Below, in pieces: positions 46,722-57,201 of a DNA stretch of 64,000 nt. Position numbers and translations under genes: made by a program. A model generated the notes under the pieces. The model had not been told where the DNA came from and searched no databases. It was given only the letters and a program-made list of their open reading frames with translations. Source of the DNA: Gymnopilus junonius (Eukaryota; Basidiomycota; Agaricomycetes; Agaricales; Galerinaceae); the NCBI GenBank assembly GCA_015501075.1, contig JADNYJ010000149.1, positions 1 to 64,000 on the forward strand, given 5' to 3'. Positions within the stretch are counted from its first letter, which is position 1; each line of letters begins with the position of its first letter.

Positions 46722-48140
46722 AGTGCATATGATGCTATTGAACAATACCATCACTGAGACTGAGAATCTGTGCAGGTCAACCTCAGGCCCCCCATTTAGC
46801 TGCAAGCACTGTACTGGCTGTTGCACTGCCTCTGGACATTCACACCCTTGTAAATTCCATTACACTCAGTGTCCACCACCTCTGTTGCAAATCAGGTCCA
46901 GCAAGTGCAGACCACAATATGCAAGGAGGTCCACTCTGCTGTTAGCGAGTTTATGGCCTCTATGCTATCTTTGACTGGTCCTGTACAAATAAGTCACCAA
47001 CACCCACAATCCCAGTTTTCAACTTCCAACATGGCCATAGCACCTCCTCTGGAGCTGGATGTTTCTAATGTTCAAGAAAGTCTGCACATGGGTAACAATC
47101 CAATGGAAGACATCTACATAGAGTACCAAGCACCCATGTCAAACCTGACACATGATCCTGCTCCTGTTCACCAAAACTCTGTTTTGCCAGGTAATGTACC
47201 AGCAGGGCCTGTTGTGTTGTCAAACTCTACCAAATACCTGACACATCTTCTTAAACTATATTTCCCTGAATGTACTAACCCTACCTGGAAATCTCCTGAG
47301 CAGCTCAAAGCTTGCAAGATGGCTGTCACTCAGGTTGAAATTTTTATTGCTGTGTTTTTTACTGGCAGCAGTAAAAGCCTCTTCTTCACACTCCCTGCTG
47401 TCCATGAAAAGAATAAAAAAGGTGTACCATACCAAACCTTTGTTGTGATCCCCACCAATGCACTTCCATATGATCAATTTCAGAAAGTGAGAAATGCTGG
47501 ACTCAATGCTATAATTTGGAAAGCCAAAGGTAACAATCCCCCACCAAATGTGCAAATAGTCTTCATAGAAATGGAAACAGCTTTATCTCAAGCCTTCAAA
47601 ACATATGTTTTGTTCACCCTTTGGGCCTTGCAAGTTGTTTACTTTGATACTAAATCATAATCATATCTAGGTTGTGGAGCAGGCAGGAAACTTGTGCCAT
47701 TTGACTAGTCATCAATGAAGCTCACTATGACTACAAGGAACCCAGTCTGTCTTTCTATCAGTGTTGCCAAGATTTTGAACAATTTTAGGGCTGAAGACCA
47801 GGTAGGCATGATTTTTGGGACTACAATGGGGGAGGTAGACAATCTGCATCAACAGTTCACTCACTGCTCATCACACTTGGGAGGCCATGTGAGGCAGATG
47901 TTCAAAAGTAGTCTCAAGAGATACCCACTTTGGCTGTGAATCTCCTGCTATTTGAAGATAGCTTTGTAAAGAGGATGTCAATGAATCAATGTATTTTTCA
48001 GATATACTTTGCTTGCACTCACACAAATTGCAGGGATCCTGCAATTTTTCTCTGCATAGAGCATACCACTCCCTTTGGTCAATAGTCCTGGCTCTCAGGA
48101 GTTGAATTAAACCAGATGAGGGCATCTTACACCACATTGG
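46722..48140 (+). pseudogene. RecQ-like helicase remnant
   Basis: Frame 46869-47660 codes a Gln/Ser-rich N-terminus and then a helicase-like core: a degenerate Walker A FFTGSSKSLFFTLP (usual form xTGxGKS), VVIPTNALPYDQ (motif Ia), and VQIVFIEMETALSQAF. After a stop, LVINEAHYDYKEPS near 47709 is a motif II with Asn for Asp. Shifted frames further on contain VGMIFGTTMGEVDNL near 47800 and IEHTTPFGQ near 48060, which may be the second helicase lobe. The layout matches the RecQ-type helicases that are multicopy near telomeres and repeats of Agaricomycetes. Loss of Walker A and B residues plus several stops means it is inactive. Confidence 0.5.
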
Positions 48141-49019
48141 GCCTTGTCAACAAGCATTGTGGAATGCCAGAAAGCCCAGCAGCATGTCTGCCTGCAAGGA
48201 TATTCAGGAAGGGAGCAAACCTCATGTTTGTCAGTGGACAGTGAAAGATAGGGAGAGTCATATACAGAGACAAAGGTGTCTGAACAAGAAACTGCATGTT
48301 TATTTACAGTGGATTGTAGCTATATGTTGGGTTGTTAGCATATATCCAACAAAATGCAAAGGAAAAAAAACACTCACATTCACATTCCCACTACTTGCCA
48401 CAGCCAAATACTCCTCTGACTCCACTCAACCTCAGGATCCCCACCCACTCTGATGATCCACTCCCTCACCATACTGTTCTTATTCCTGCAATCCCACACC
48501 TTCACCATCCCATCCTTCCCTGTGCTTGCCATATACTGGCCCTGTGCTTGGGTCAACATTCAGGCTGACCACAGGTCTAATATGTGCTAGGACCTGCAGG
48601 CTGGCCCACTTCCTTAACATATCACATCACATTTTCAAGTAAAGTATTCATTGTAGCTTTTACAGAGTTCAAGCAGCCTAACATCATCTCATGGGATGTC
48701 CTTTAGGCTTATAGTAATACTTAATTGGATTTAAATTTTTGTTTACACAAGGCTAATCACACATGGTACATCATACATTAGGGGGGGTCAGAGTGCCAGG
48801 TTCTGAGCCAGTTCTGACAGTCAGTTCTGAAGAAATTATTTTGAACCAAAATCATGAGAAACACCAGAACCAGAGCCATGCAGAACCTGTTCTTGTCTCT
48901 CTCCATTGAGTTCCATCACTTTAAGGAATTTATTTGGTAATAAACTGAGGATTATCTTATATAATAATAAAATTTGTGCCTGCTGTCCCTCAACTCTGAG
49001 ACCTTTGCACTATATTTAA
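48141..49019. other. Stretch without a supported gene
   Basis: No convincing open frame. The part 48789-48910 has GTTCTGA/AGAACC repeats like those in the hAT-type MITE at 44.5 kb and may be a further decayed MITE. Confidence 0.3.
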
Positions 49020-49130
49020 TACTTTAGGGCCCAAAATCCCTCTTATTCCCTGGAATTTGGAGGAACCCACAAGAGTCCCAGGGGAGTCCCAGGGATTCCC
49101 CAGGGAATATAAGAGGGACCCATAAGTACT
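49020..49130. mobile_element. Short palindrome-rich element E, 111 bp
   Basis: Starts TACTTTAGGGCCCAAAATCC and ends ...GGGACCCATAAGTACT, which is the inverse of the AGTACTTATG end of elements A, B and D. The interior is almost only CCCAGGGATTCCC-type palindrome. Nearly the same as element F about 490 bases to the right. Confidence 0.6.
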
Positions 49131-49621
49131 ACTTGCTATGTGGCATGAAGAAGCAGGAAGTGCCTTTATGCCTTTGCAGCTTTATATTGACATTTAAATC
49201 ATGATCAAGAATGTCTATTTTTGCATTGCTAAAACCATGGTGGACAACTCATCTGATGACTTTTACCTCATCTTACTTGGGACTGATAGACTGGAGGAGC
49301 TTTAAGGAATCTTGTGAACAATGGTCAGCAGTGACTTGAGTCTAGACATGCTTCAACTTGTCCTCCAGCTTGGTGGTACCTCTGAGGTATCCAGCATTTT
49401 GGTTAATCACCCTGAGTGGGATAGATCATCTCATCAACTTAATCTGCCTGCACTGGCAAAAGATGGACAGCATGTTCATAAGGGTGTTGACCACATCAAA
49501 CTGTTTTCCTGGCATGGAAATGTCTCTGTTGCAAACATAAATCTTCAAACATGCTAGTAATCTGGCTGATGGAAAGTGAGAGAAATACCTATGCTCCACA
49601 CAATTCTTCAGAGACTCGAGC

Positions 49622-49719
49622 TACTTTAGGGCCCAAAATCCCTCTTATTCCCCAGGAATCCAGGGAAACCCAAGGGAGTCCCAGGGATTCCTTGAATATA
49701 AGGGGGACCCATAAGTACT
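49622..49719. mobile_element. Short palindrome-rich element F, 98 bp
   Basis: Same start and same end as element E, same orientation, with a short internal deletion. The two could be independent insertions or a duplication with the intervening 490 bases. Confidence 0.6.
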
Positions 49720-50932
49720 GTGTTTTAGCAGCAAACATCATCCATTGATATCATCACTGCCAATGCCATGATTATCACCCTGCATCCCATGGGCTCTTCC
49801 CAGGCATATGCCATGGGGTGATTGCAGCCATTTTTTACCTCTGGTGTGTCTGATCTCTCCTTCATCAGAGTTCATCCTACTGACACCCTTTAATTTGTAG
49901 AACCTCTCTGCTATGCTTATCCCCTTGACCTACTGCCAAACTCCTCAAAAATACACCCTACATCACCACCCATGTTTTCTACCCTTCCCTCATCGCTTAG
50001 GCTTCCTTCAAGATCCACCACTGCTGCTAGCAATGTCGCATCGCTGCATTGTCTTCCCATTACTAGCATCGCCACCCCGCAACATTTTTTTCTTATTCTT
50101 CTTACTGTGATTTCTTTTCAGTTCATTGGTATTACCTTCTATCTTTTGCAGTTCGATTTAAGCCCCCATACACGAACTTATTCAACTTACAAGTCACTGC
50201 TATGATGACTCAAAACTGAGCAGTTGATAAAGACCTCAAATTCATTTATTTTCTTTGCTTATTTTTGTTTCTATGCCTGCGGCGACGTTCCCCTTTTCGT
50301 ATTCCAACTTTTTTCAACTCTTACCACGCAGCTAGAGCCCGAACCTGGGTTCAAGCGAACTTTGAATGTGGTAATCTGAACCATTCGGGTTTTCAACATG
50401 CTCCGGGATTAGATCCTTGTAGGATGATCCATTACTCAAGCAGACGAAGCAGCCGCTACAGGGATACGGAGGCAGAACCTATATATTCCTCACCTCCACT
50501 TGGCTTTAGTTTGTTTGCCTTAACGTGCACAAATTCTTCGGAACAACTTGGTTGAGTACACCTCTTTCTGGTTGTCCGATTTTTCTATAATCATGCAGAG
50601 GCACCCACCACCTAACCTCTGTTTTCTCCAAGCATCTATATTCGTGAAATGACACCCATTTAACCACGTTGGGTTCCTTGCACCTCCTCGACCTCATTCT
50701 AGCATACTTCTTCCTTGAAACCTTCTACCATCTGGCCCTCTCTCCCGGAAGCCAATCTTCTTGCCGTATTCCTTCCCCGGCAACTTATATCATTCCAACT
50801 ACCTCTCAGCTTAACACACCTCATTTTATTTCACGTCTCTCAACTCATTGCTTCCTTTTGCGACCAATATGGTAAGTTCCCTCGACTCGTTGATTCTATT
50901 GTTATAACTGCGCCTGTGAGGCATTCCAGATC
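49720..50932. other. Transition zone, no supported gene
   Basis: CpG dinucleotides become common again from about 49,980. Short plus frames exist (50265-50555, 50715-51035) but no domain is recognised. Confidence 0.3.
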
Positions 50933-51177
50933 ATGCCAAAAAATCTTTGCAGGGGGGCATCTGTATCCTTTTCGTACACCCGTGGTGGAAGAGAATATCT
51001 TGGCATCTTCGTTCGTGCAGAATTCAAGCGTCTGAGCACTGGATGGAAAGTAAGTACATACTTCAGTGAATTTAAATCTCATCTACATTTCCTCTTGATA
51101 GATATGGATCGCTAGCATTATCAAAAGGGGGAATACCATTGTCCACGTTCCAAGGCACACCGTCAAAATTCTTCAGT
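50933..51177 (+). pseudogene. Small spliced coding fragment, unrecognised
   Basis: A plus frame ends at a consensus donor at 51050 (GTAAGT); the intron 51050-51101 ends in TAG, and the next exon codes WIASIIKRGNTIVHVPRHTV before another GTAAGT donor at 51176. Two good donors in register argue for real exons. After the second donor no continuing exon was found, so it is probably a truncated gene. Confidence 0.35.
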
Positions 51178-51258
51178 AAGTTATTGATTCCTATTCACTA
51201 TTTACTGACTAAGTGGTACATATAGCTGGGGTTGCTTCATTGTTCAGTTTTGACTGTC

Positions 51259-51813
51259 CTAAAGTCTAGCCGTCGACAAATCCCATGACAACCATAGAAA
51301 GCGAATTGCACGACGGCTCTTTGTCATTAAGGACCCTTTGTTCGCTACCAGGCAGTGCGCTCTTTCCCCGTAGCGATCGACAAATTTGATAACGACATCC
51401 CGGGGAGGTGTAGTCAACGACTGCGCACGAAGTGTTGTGCAATCTGGGCAATCTTCCAAAAATCCAACATATTTGAAGGGAAAAAGTTTCTTGTTGATAT
51501 GGAAAGCATTGATTGAAGGGACATAGAGCGACTCAGCGGGAAGATCGCCGGACAGCTCCACCGCCTCGTAATAGGACTTGAGGTTGTCCAGGCCACTCTT
51601 CAGAGCATAGAAGATTCTCGCAATGCGTGAGATATGAGTCTCGTTTAGAACGGAGTCTAATCCAACCCAAATGTAATCAGTCAGACGTTGGACAATAAAG
51701 CCGTCTGGGACGACAGCACCAAACTGAATGCGTTCACCAAGTTTGAGGTTAACTAGTAACAATGTGACGCGCCAATGCACGGTTGAGAGGATTTTGATCA
51801 AAATTCGCGCCAT
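51259..51813 (-). pseudogene. Protein-kinase-like N-lobe fragment
   Basis: About 184 residues on minus. The C-terminal part 'DVVIKFVDRYGERAHCLVAN' resembles the VxVKFxxRYGxxAHxLLAxxGLAP segment of kinase-like proteins that are expanded in Agaricomycetes, with the Lys in the position of the ATP-binding lysine. The preceding YVGFLEDCPDCTTLRAQSL fits the lead-in. After this the reading degenerates and the catalytic loop is absent. Its first codons lie inside the left unit of a direct repeat (51749-51842). Confidence 0.45.
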
Positions 51814-51842
51814 GTGATAGAAATAGGATGTCAGGTCTAAGG
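51749..51842. repeat. Direct repeat unit 1
   Basis: About 94 bases from TTAACTAGTAACAATGTG to GGTCTAAGG, repeated at 51871-51966 with roughly 80 percent identity. It overlaps the start of the kinase-like frame. Confidence 0.6.
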
Positions 51843-51870
51843 CTGATTAAAACAGGTGGAGTACTTCGTA

Positions 51871-51966
51871 TTAACTAGTAATAATGTGAGTGCCAATGCA
51901 CGATTGAGAGGCTTGTGACCAGACTTTGCACCATGTGATAGAAATAATTGGATGTCATGTCTAAGG
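51871..51966. repeat. Direct repeat unit 2
   Basis: About 96 bases from TTAACTAGTAATAATGTG to GTCTAAGGA; copy of unit 1. Its right edge touches the stop codon of the JmjC gene. Confidence 0.6.
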
Positions 51967-53947
51967 ATTCCGGATATGAAATGTACACCTCAATAAATGA
52001 AAAAGAATATGGCTCACCTTCTTGCTTCTTTTTGCTGCTGGTTTCTCTGCCATTTTCGGCCGAGCAGGGGCTGCCTTTCGTTTCCTAACCGACCCTTCTC
52101 CCACACCATCTTGCTCTACTTGCCTGACAATCCAAGGCCTTCCGTCAATCACACGATTGACCTCCTTTTTTGCCCCCTTCATCCACGTCTCCAACCTTTG
52201 CATCTCCTCCCTCGGGTAAAAGTCGGCCATTTTCATCTTTCCAAAAAGGTCGGACCACTCAGAAAGTCCCGGAGTCGAAACGCTATTGATGATATCGTCG
52301 ACAGTTTCGACAGCATCATTGGTGCTATTGGGACCCTCTTTCAGGCCATCTATAACATTAAAGATCGCCCGGAAATTGTCCTTCGCATTGGAAATCAACT
52401 GCGAGCTGACATAAAAGAAACTGCCATGCGCAGCAGCCCTGGAGAACGTGATGACGGCGTGAATGGTGCCCGGAGCCATTTCCCAGAAAAGGAGTTCATT
52501 GTCGTCAACCCAGAGCACCTCCAAACCCTCCAACTCGTCAATTGCATCGAATACAAGGTGCTCCGAGCTTTCTGAGCACCGCCGTTGCATATGCACCTCC
52601 AAATTAGCTTCTGTAGGAGGCCAGAAGAGCCAGAGCTTTTGTCCGTAAAGGTGCGCGGATGCCTGGCATTGTAAAACACCGTCGAAGTGTGGATGAGTAA
52701 TGCCGGCCATGGGACATACAACGAGCTTGTATTGCATCTCTTCTCCCGAGTGAAATCCTGGACAATCGGGATAGAGATGGTCTGGTCTCTTCAGACCGCA
52801 CTTGTTGGTGATGGGCCCCGGAAATCCAAACATACCGACCAGCGTGTCGTCGTCCGTCCATTCATTTTCTCCACCGAACATGATGCAATTGATGACTTGC
52901 GTATTTCGAATGTTGGGGGGGAAATATATCGCAAGAAACTCACACCCTGTTCATTTCTAGCGTTAACCAGATCCTCCGTTACGTCGGACCTTGTGGGTCT
53001 CCTATCATATTTCAGAACGTCAATAAAAGGCACCACCACCGATGAGGGAGCTGGTCGTTTGGAAAGCGGCCGAGAGATATTCATTAGACGCTCCAGAGTT
53101 TTGACGCCTATTTCCTGCATTGGCGTGATGTTCGATATTGGACGCGACGTCCATATTTCATATAGCTCTTTGATCCATTTGTTTTCGCTGCAACGCACTG
53201 TCCTCGACGAAAAATGAAGTCGAGTTAACGATCAGAAAATCGAAAGAGTATGATCCAACTCACATTGAGGGATGTTTTCTGCAATCTCGCTGCCTTCGTG
53301 TTCAAAAAAAATGCTTTTCAACCCCTCGTTTTTAGACCGGCTATTCGTTGAAGTTCCTAAATGAATACTTTTGTTCATGTAACCCGTTGATAGAGAAGAA
53401 AAAGTAACTAACCATCGGAGGTAGATGGTTTGTTATTTTCAGCCTTTGCTTTAGACTTCCCTCCGCATGTCCAAGACGATTTACCCCTCCATGTAAGGTG
53501 CTCGGTGTCGAGGGTAGCGCTGCCGCTGTCGGGATGTGGAATTCTCGAGTTCTTTACCTGGCTAATCTCAGATGCTACCTCAATCCAGCCATTGTTCTTA
53601 TAGTATAAAAGTTTTCCTGCTCTAACATGAGCATGAATTTTCGCCTTGTTACGCTTGGTTTGTTTTTCAGATGCCGCCTCCTTGAATCCCGGTGTGGCTA
53701 GCCACATGTCGCCATTCTGAAATTTTATGGAGCAGTCATTGGTAGGAATTTCACCAAAAAAATGGACGTAGTATTTTTCCAGTGTTTTCTTTGTCAAAGA
53801 CACAGCCGGACATTCGACTCGGACTGGTCAATATTAGAAATTTTGTCATTCGAGACGGTGGAACTTGTACTGACTAATGTTATCTTCTAGCTTTCTAGTG
53901 AGTATGAAGTTTTCGTTAGCATGATGAATAACCTCACCCGATGACAT
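51961..53947 (-). CDS. JmjC-domain dioxygenase-like protein, five exons
   Basis: Exons on minus: 53947-53875, 53823-53413, 53356-53264, 53197-52946 and 52895-51961. The introns are 50-66 nt and mostly good (GTCAGT, GTTAGT, GTGAGT and GTGTGA donors), and the frame holds across all four junctions for about 587 residues. The fourth donor is GTGTGA because the neighbouring GTGAGT would break frame. The C-terminal third carries a JmjC-type cupin core: GITHPHFDG with the Fe(II)-binding H-x-D, a KLWLFWPP strand about 20 residues on, and GTIHAV with the distal His. Such enzymes are Fe(II)/2-oxoglutarate hydroxylases, often acting on histones. A basic tail (VRKRKAAPARPK, KPAAKRSKK) could be a nuclear signal; a GTGAGC donor there could add a tiny last exon. 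It faces the MULE-like remnant head to head. Confidence 0.65.
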
Positions 53948-54044
53948 GATGTTAAATCGTTGACTTCGTAATGGAGATAGTGTGACGAAGACTGACAAAG
54001 TACACAAGTGAACGCTATTGAGTGAACGCTATTGACCCAGCAAA

Positions 54045-55310
54045 TTGTCGCCCCACGTGACGCGCGGGAACCTCGGAAGGCAGGCCTCGGCAAGATTGTC
54101 AGGACTTGTCGCATTGAAAAAATCTTGCCCTCGTTTGGTTTTTGGTTGGTTTACGGCCATTGATTTGAACCGTGGAAAAATATATTCACATGATAGACAG
54201 ATTATATATTCTACGAAAAACGTTAGGCCATGTGTATGTGAAGGCAGGAGTAATCATCTAGCGGATCAGACTGCGCCACGCACCACGCACCAAGACATAA
54301 CCACGTACCACGTACCACAAACACATGACTTAGACCACTGTGCCCATCTTCTAATTTTTGAGCCTGTAGATCAAAGTATTCGGAAGGCAGTTGTTATTCC
54401 CATAAATCCACATAACCACCCTCGCCACCCTCATGAGAAACCTACCCTTGCAGAGAAATCGTTTGTCAAGGCAGCATGTAAGGCAAGTAGCGAGACAAGC
54501 ATTTCTGCAAAGGCACTTCATACAAGTGCTACTATGGCAACAATGCTCGCTGGAGAATCATGGCAAGCTCGACTTCCTGGTTTAGTTGACAATAAGCGTC
54601 TTCGGAGATTTTTGAAGGATATCAATAAAGAAAACTATCCTTGTGGTCTCGACTGGGCCGGTCAGTGTTTTTTTTCGGAATATTGATGTGGCAATTAATT
54701 AAATGCTCAAAATTAGGGGTTCAATTTGAAGCTGAAAGAGAGGCAAAGCTAGCTCTCGAAAAGCACTACATCCATACTGTCACTACGAAAGGGGAGCTCC
54801 GACTTGTAGTAACCATGCACCCACGGATAGTTAAGTATATCCATAGCATACGCTTTCTGGCACTGGATTACACATTCAAGCATGTCCGTGGTGAGATGAA
54901 TGAATGGGAAGTTGCAGGTCCTATTGACCAATATAAAAAAATTTCGTCTTAATTTCTCTGGGCCGAGTCTATCCTTATATTATTTGACGTTCTAGGAGTG
55001 ACATTTTCGAGTCTTTATTGAAACAAAGCCACACACGAAGCCCTTCGACACAATATTTCAGGAGTTCTTCGACATTATTTGTCATGTGACTGGAAAGAAA
55101 CTGACGTTCAAGCAGTTAAATCCAGATGCACATCTCAGAGCCCAAAGATGTGGCGACAATTTAATTCGGATGAATGGTCCAGAAGTCAGCGGTATCACTA
55201 TGAAAGACCCACTCCAGATTGTACAATACTTTTCCAAGGCGTGTGTTCAACACTTTTATCGGTGGAGTCTCCCCTTCTATTTCTATATCTATAGGAGAAT
55301 CTAAAATTCT
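54045..55310 (+). pseudogene. MULE-like transposase fragment
   Basis: Exon-like pieces: 54045-54660 with HLLIFEPVDQSIRKAVVIPI, NPHNHPRHPHEKPT and YPCGLDWAG; after an intron at about 54661-54717, VQFEAEREAKLALEKHYIH and IRFLALDYTFKHVRGEMNEW. After another intron-like gap, KPFDTIFQEFFDIICHVTGK with FKQLNPDAH and VSGITMKDPLQIVQYFSKAC follow (to about 55270). An HNHP-type zinc motif followed by an 'LDYTFKHVRG' strand is how Mutator-like transposases of Agaricomycetes look to me; the D in LDYTFK would be the first catalytic Asp. The C-terminal half is missing. Confidence 0.5.
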
Positions 55311-56531
55311 GACTATATGAATATTGACGAACTTTCAGACTTACTATGCATTGAAGTAGGCAATGAAAGGGTGAAAGGCTGCCAGAGTGATTTCAGATAG
55401 TGTAGTGTAGAAGGAAAGCATAGTCCTGGGAAGAGCCAAAATCGACCCCAGGAGAGGAAGGTATACTGAAAGGAAGACGCCTAAAGACCGAGATGCAGAT
55501 GTTGCACCCTCGTAACCATCGAACAATAGATGCAGGGCCTGCTGCAAGGAGAAAGCAAGCCCAAGGCCAAACGGCCAACAGCAGGATGGGCTCGAACAAT
55601 AAAATGTAAGATCATCAGGTTTGCGAAACCCAACAAATGCTATGCAAACGAGGAGAGAAGGTTGCAGGCATATTCTTTCTGGCGCAGGGCGAAGTAAAGG
55701 TTGGGAAATATGCGAATCTGGTTCAACGACAGAAATAAGACAAGTCCACTGCATGATCAAGAATCATTCTGAAAGTATTCGACGGGGCGACCATCACGGT
55801 GAGGAAGATTGCTCGATACAAGCTTCAGGATAAAGCAGCTGAGTCTGCTAGATGGGAGTAGATAAGCAAAGGATCCAGTAAATCGTACCAGTATCGTCAG
55901 AGGATGGTAAAAGTCCGTCAACGGTCGATATGTCCTGCTGTGCCTAGCGGACAAACAGCGACAGAGCTGATTGTCAAAAATACATCGCGAATAGAGCCAG
56001 GAGAGTTAGAATATCGTCCAGCAGTACATAGTGGACGAGCCTGGGCCTGAGCCATGGGCTTGGGCGTTGGCGGAAGAGCAGATGGAAATATGAGAGGCCT
56101 GAGCGGTCCGTCGACAGCGCGCTAAGCTCTGATTGCCAGCCCTAAACAAATGATTGGCAGTGAATCCAGCTGAATCGTCCGTCGTCCGTCGTTACTCACC
56201 TTTCTCCTCGTCGTCTGCTATGTGCTGCTGGATGACGAATATTAACGAGAGATAAGTCATTTTCTGTGGGACTTACGCCAGGAATATACCAAAAAATTAT
56301 ATCATATTGGCTGCAACTAAGGCAGGCAGCCACTGCCATGAATACATGAGCAAGAGCAGGTACGACGGACAGTGTTCGTTTGCACATTAGGCGAGGGTTC
56401 GTGTTGTGGAGTGGATAGTGAAGAAATGAGACAAAACTAAGATACCATCCAGGAACATGGTCGACTAGCCTGAGCTTGAATGGTGATGGAAGAGCGGTGG
56501 AGGACAAATGTTGCCACTGAGCTGACTGCAA
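55311..56531 (-). CDS. Putative multi-exon membrane protein, unrecognised
   Basis: On minus, an exon from 56531 ends in YDIIFWYIPG at a GTAAGT donor near 56275. A tiny exon (HIADDEEK) lies between that intron and a GTGAGT donor at about 56200. A third piece begins GWQSELSALSTDRSG near 56142 and runs through LVHYVLLDDILTLLALFAM to a GTATTT donor near 55985. Later pieces to 55344 are hydrophobic ('LLLAVWPWACFLLAAGPASI'). Consistent short introns and hydrophobic stretches suggest a host membrane protein, but the frame beyond 55,760 is uncertain and no family is recognised. Confidence 0.35.
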
Positions 56532-56559
56532 TCTCGTCTAGCAATACGGGTTGGTGCGG

Positions 56560-57180
56560 GTGAGGTCACATGACAGCAACCCATAGTTGTTGAAATAAGG
56601 GGGCCGCACCCACCCTAAAGTCCTTTAGCACTGGAATGCAAGTTTTGTGGTTGTTGCTCTTCCTTTCACTTCACACACGGCACGTTGGAGCCCACCTCAA
56701 GACGCGTCTGCTTCGCGCCTCCCTCCCGCCCGCCTTACAGGGAAAGTCAGTGGCATCCCTTCCTTTCGAATTTGGTACATTTATATTATATCTTTTCATC
56801 AAGGACGCGTCTTTTGATGCGTTCTTACTTCCTCCGCTGCACGCTTGAGGGGTAACGTGGGCAGCTGGGATCTTAGAAATTCTCAGGCCTGGGAATACGC
56901 TGAGTGAAAAGTCACCTCTTACTTCCAAGCGGGCTTCAGGATACCTACACTTCAGTCCATAATCACAAATTTGCAATCGCTAACCTCCTCACACTTTCAG
57001 GTTTAAAGTCATGCCAATAACTGCAACATATGTAAGTCGCTACTTGGGACTCAATGGCAGGCTTTAATTTACATAGATTTCCAGCTTGGTATCAGCACTC
57101 CCTTGCGCCCATGGGACGGCACCCACGTCGTTGTACCGATTTCCACAGCCCAGCTTACCACTCTCCTGGCGGAGAGTATC
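56560..57180. other. Stretch without a supported gene
   Basis: Frames at 56636-56848 (plus) and 56671-56976 (minus) overlap each other and neither has a recognisable domain. Probably upstream sequence of the TET/JBP gene. Confidence 0.3.
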
Positions 57181-57201
57181 CAATGACAGAAGACCTCAAC
57201 C

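Noticed and set aside
48781..48960. Third hAT-type MITE from GTTCTGA/AGAACC repeats
   Set aside because: No matching termini and no 8-bp duplication were found; kept only as a remark.
50265..50560. Possible tRNA around 50330-50410 (CCTGGGTTCAAGC)
   Set aside because: A box-B-like string is present but no paired acceptor, D or anticodon arm could be drawn.
52000..52720. Plus-strand frames at 51997-52575 and 52463-52648
   Set aside because: Antisense shadows of the JmjC exon, which carries recognisable motifs and splice sites.
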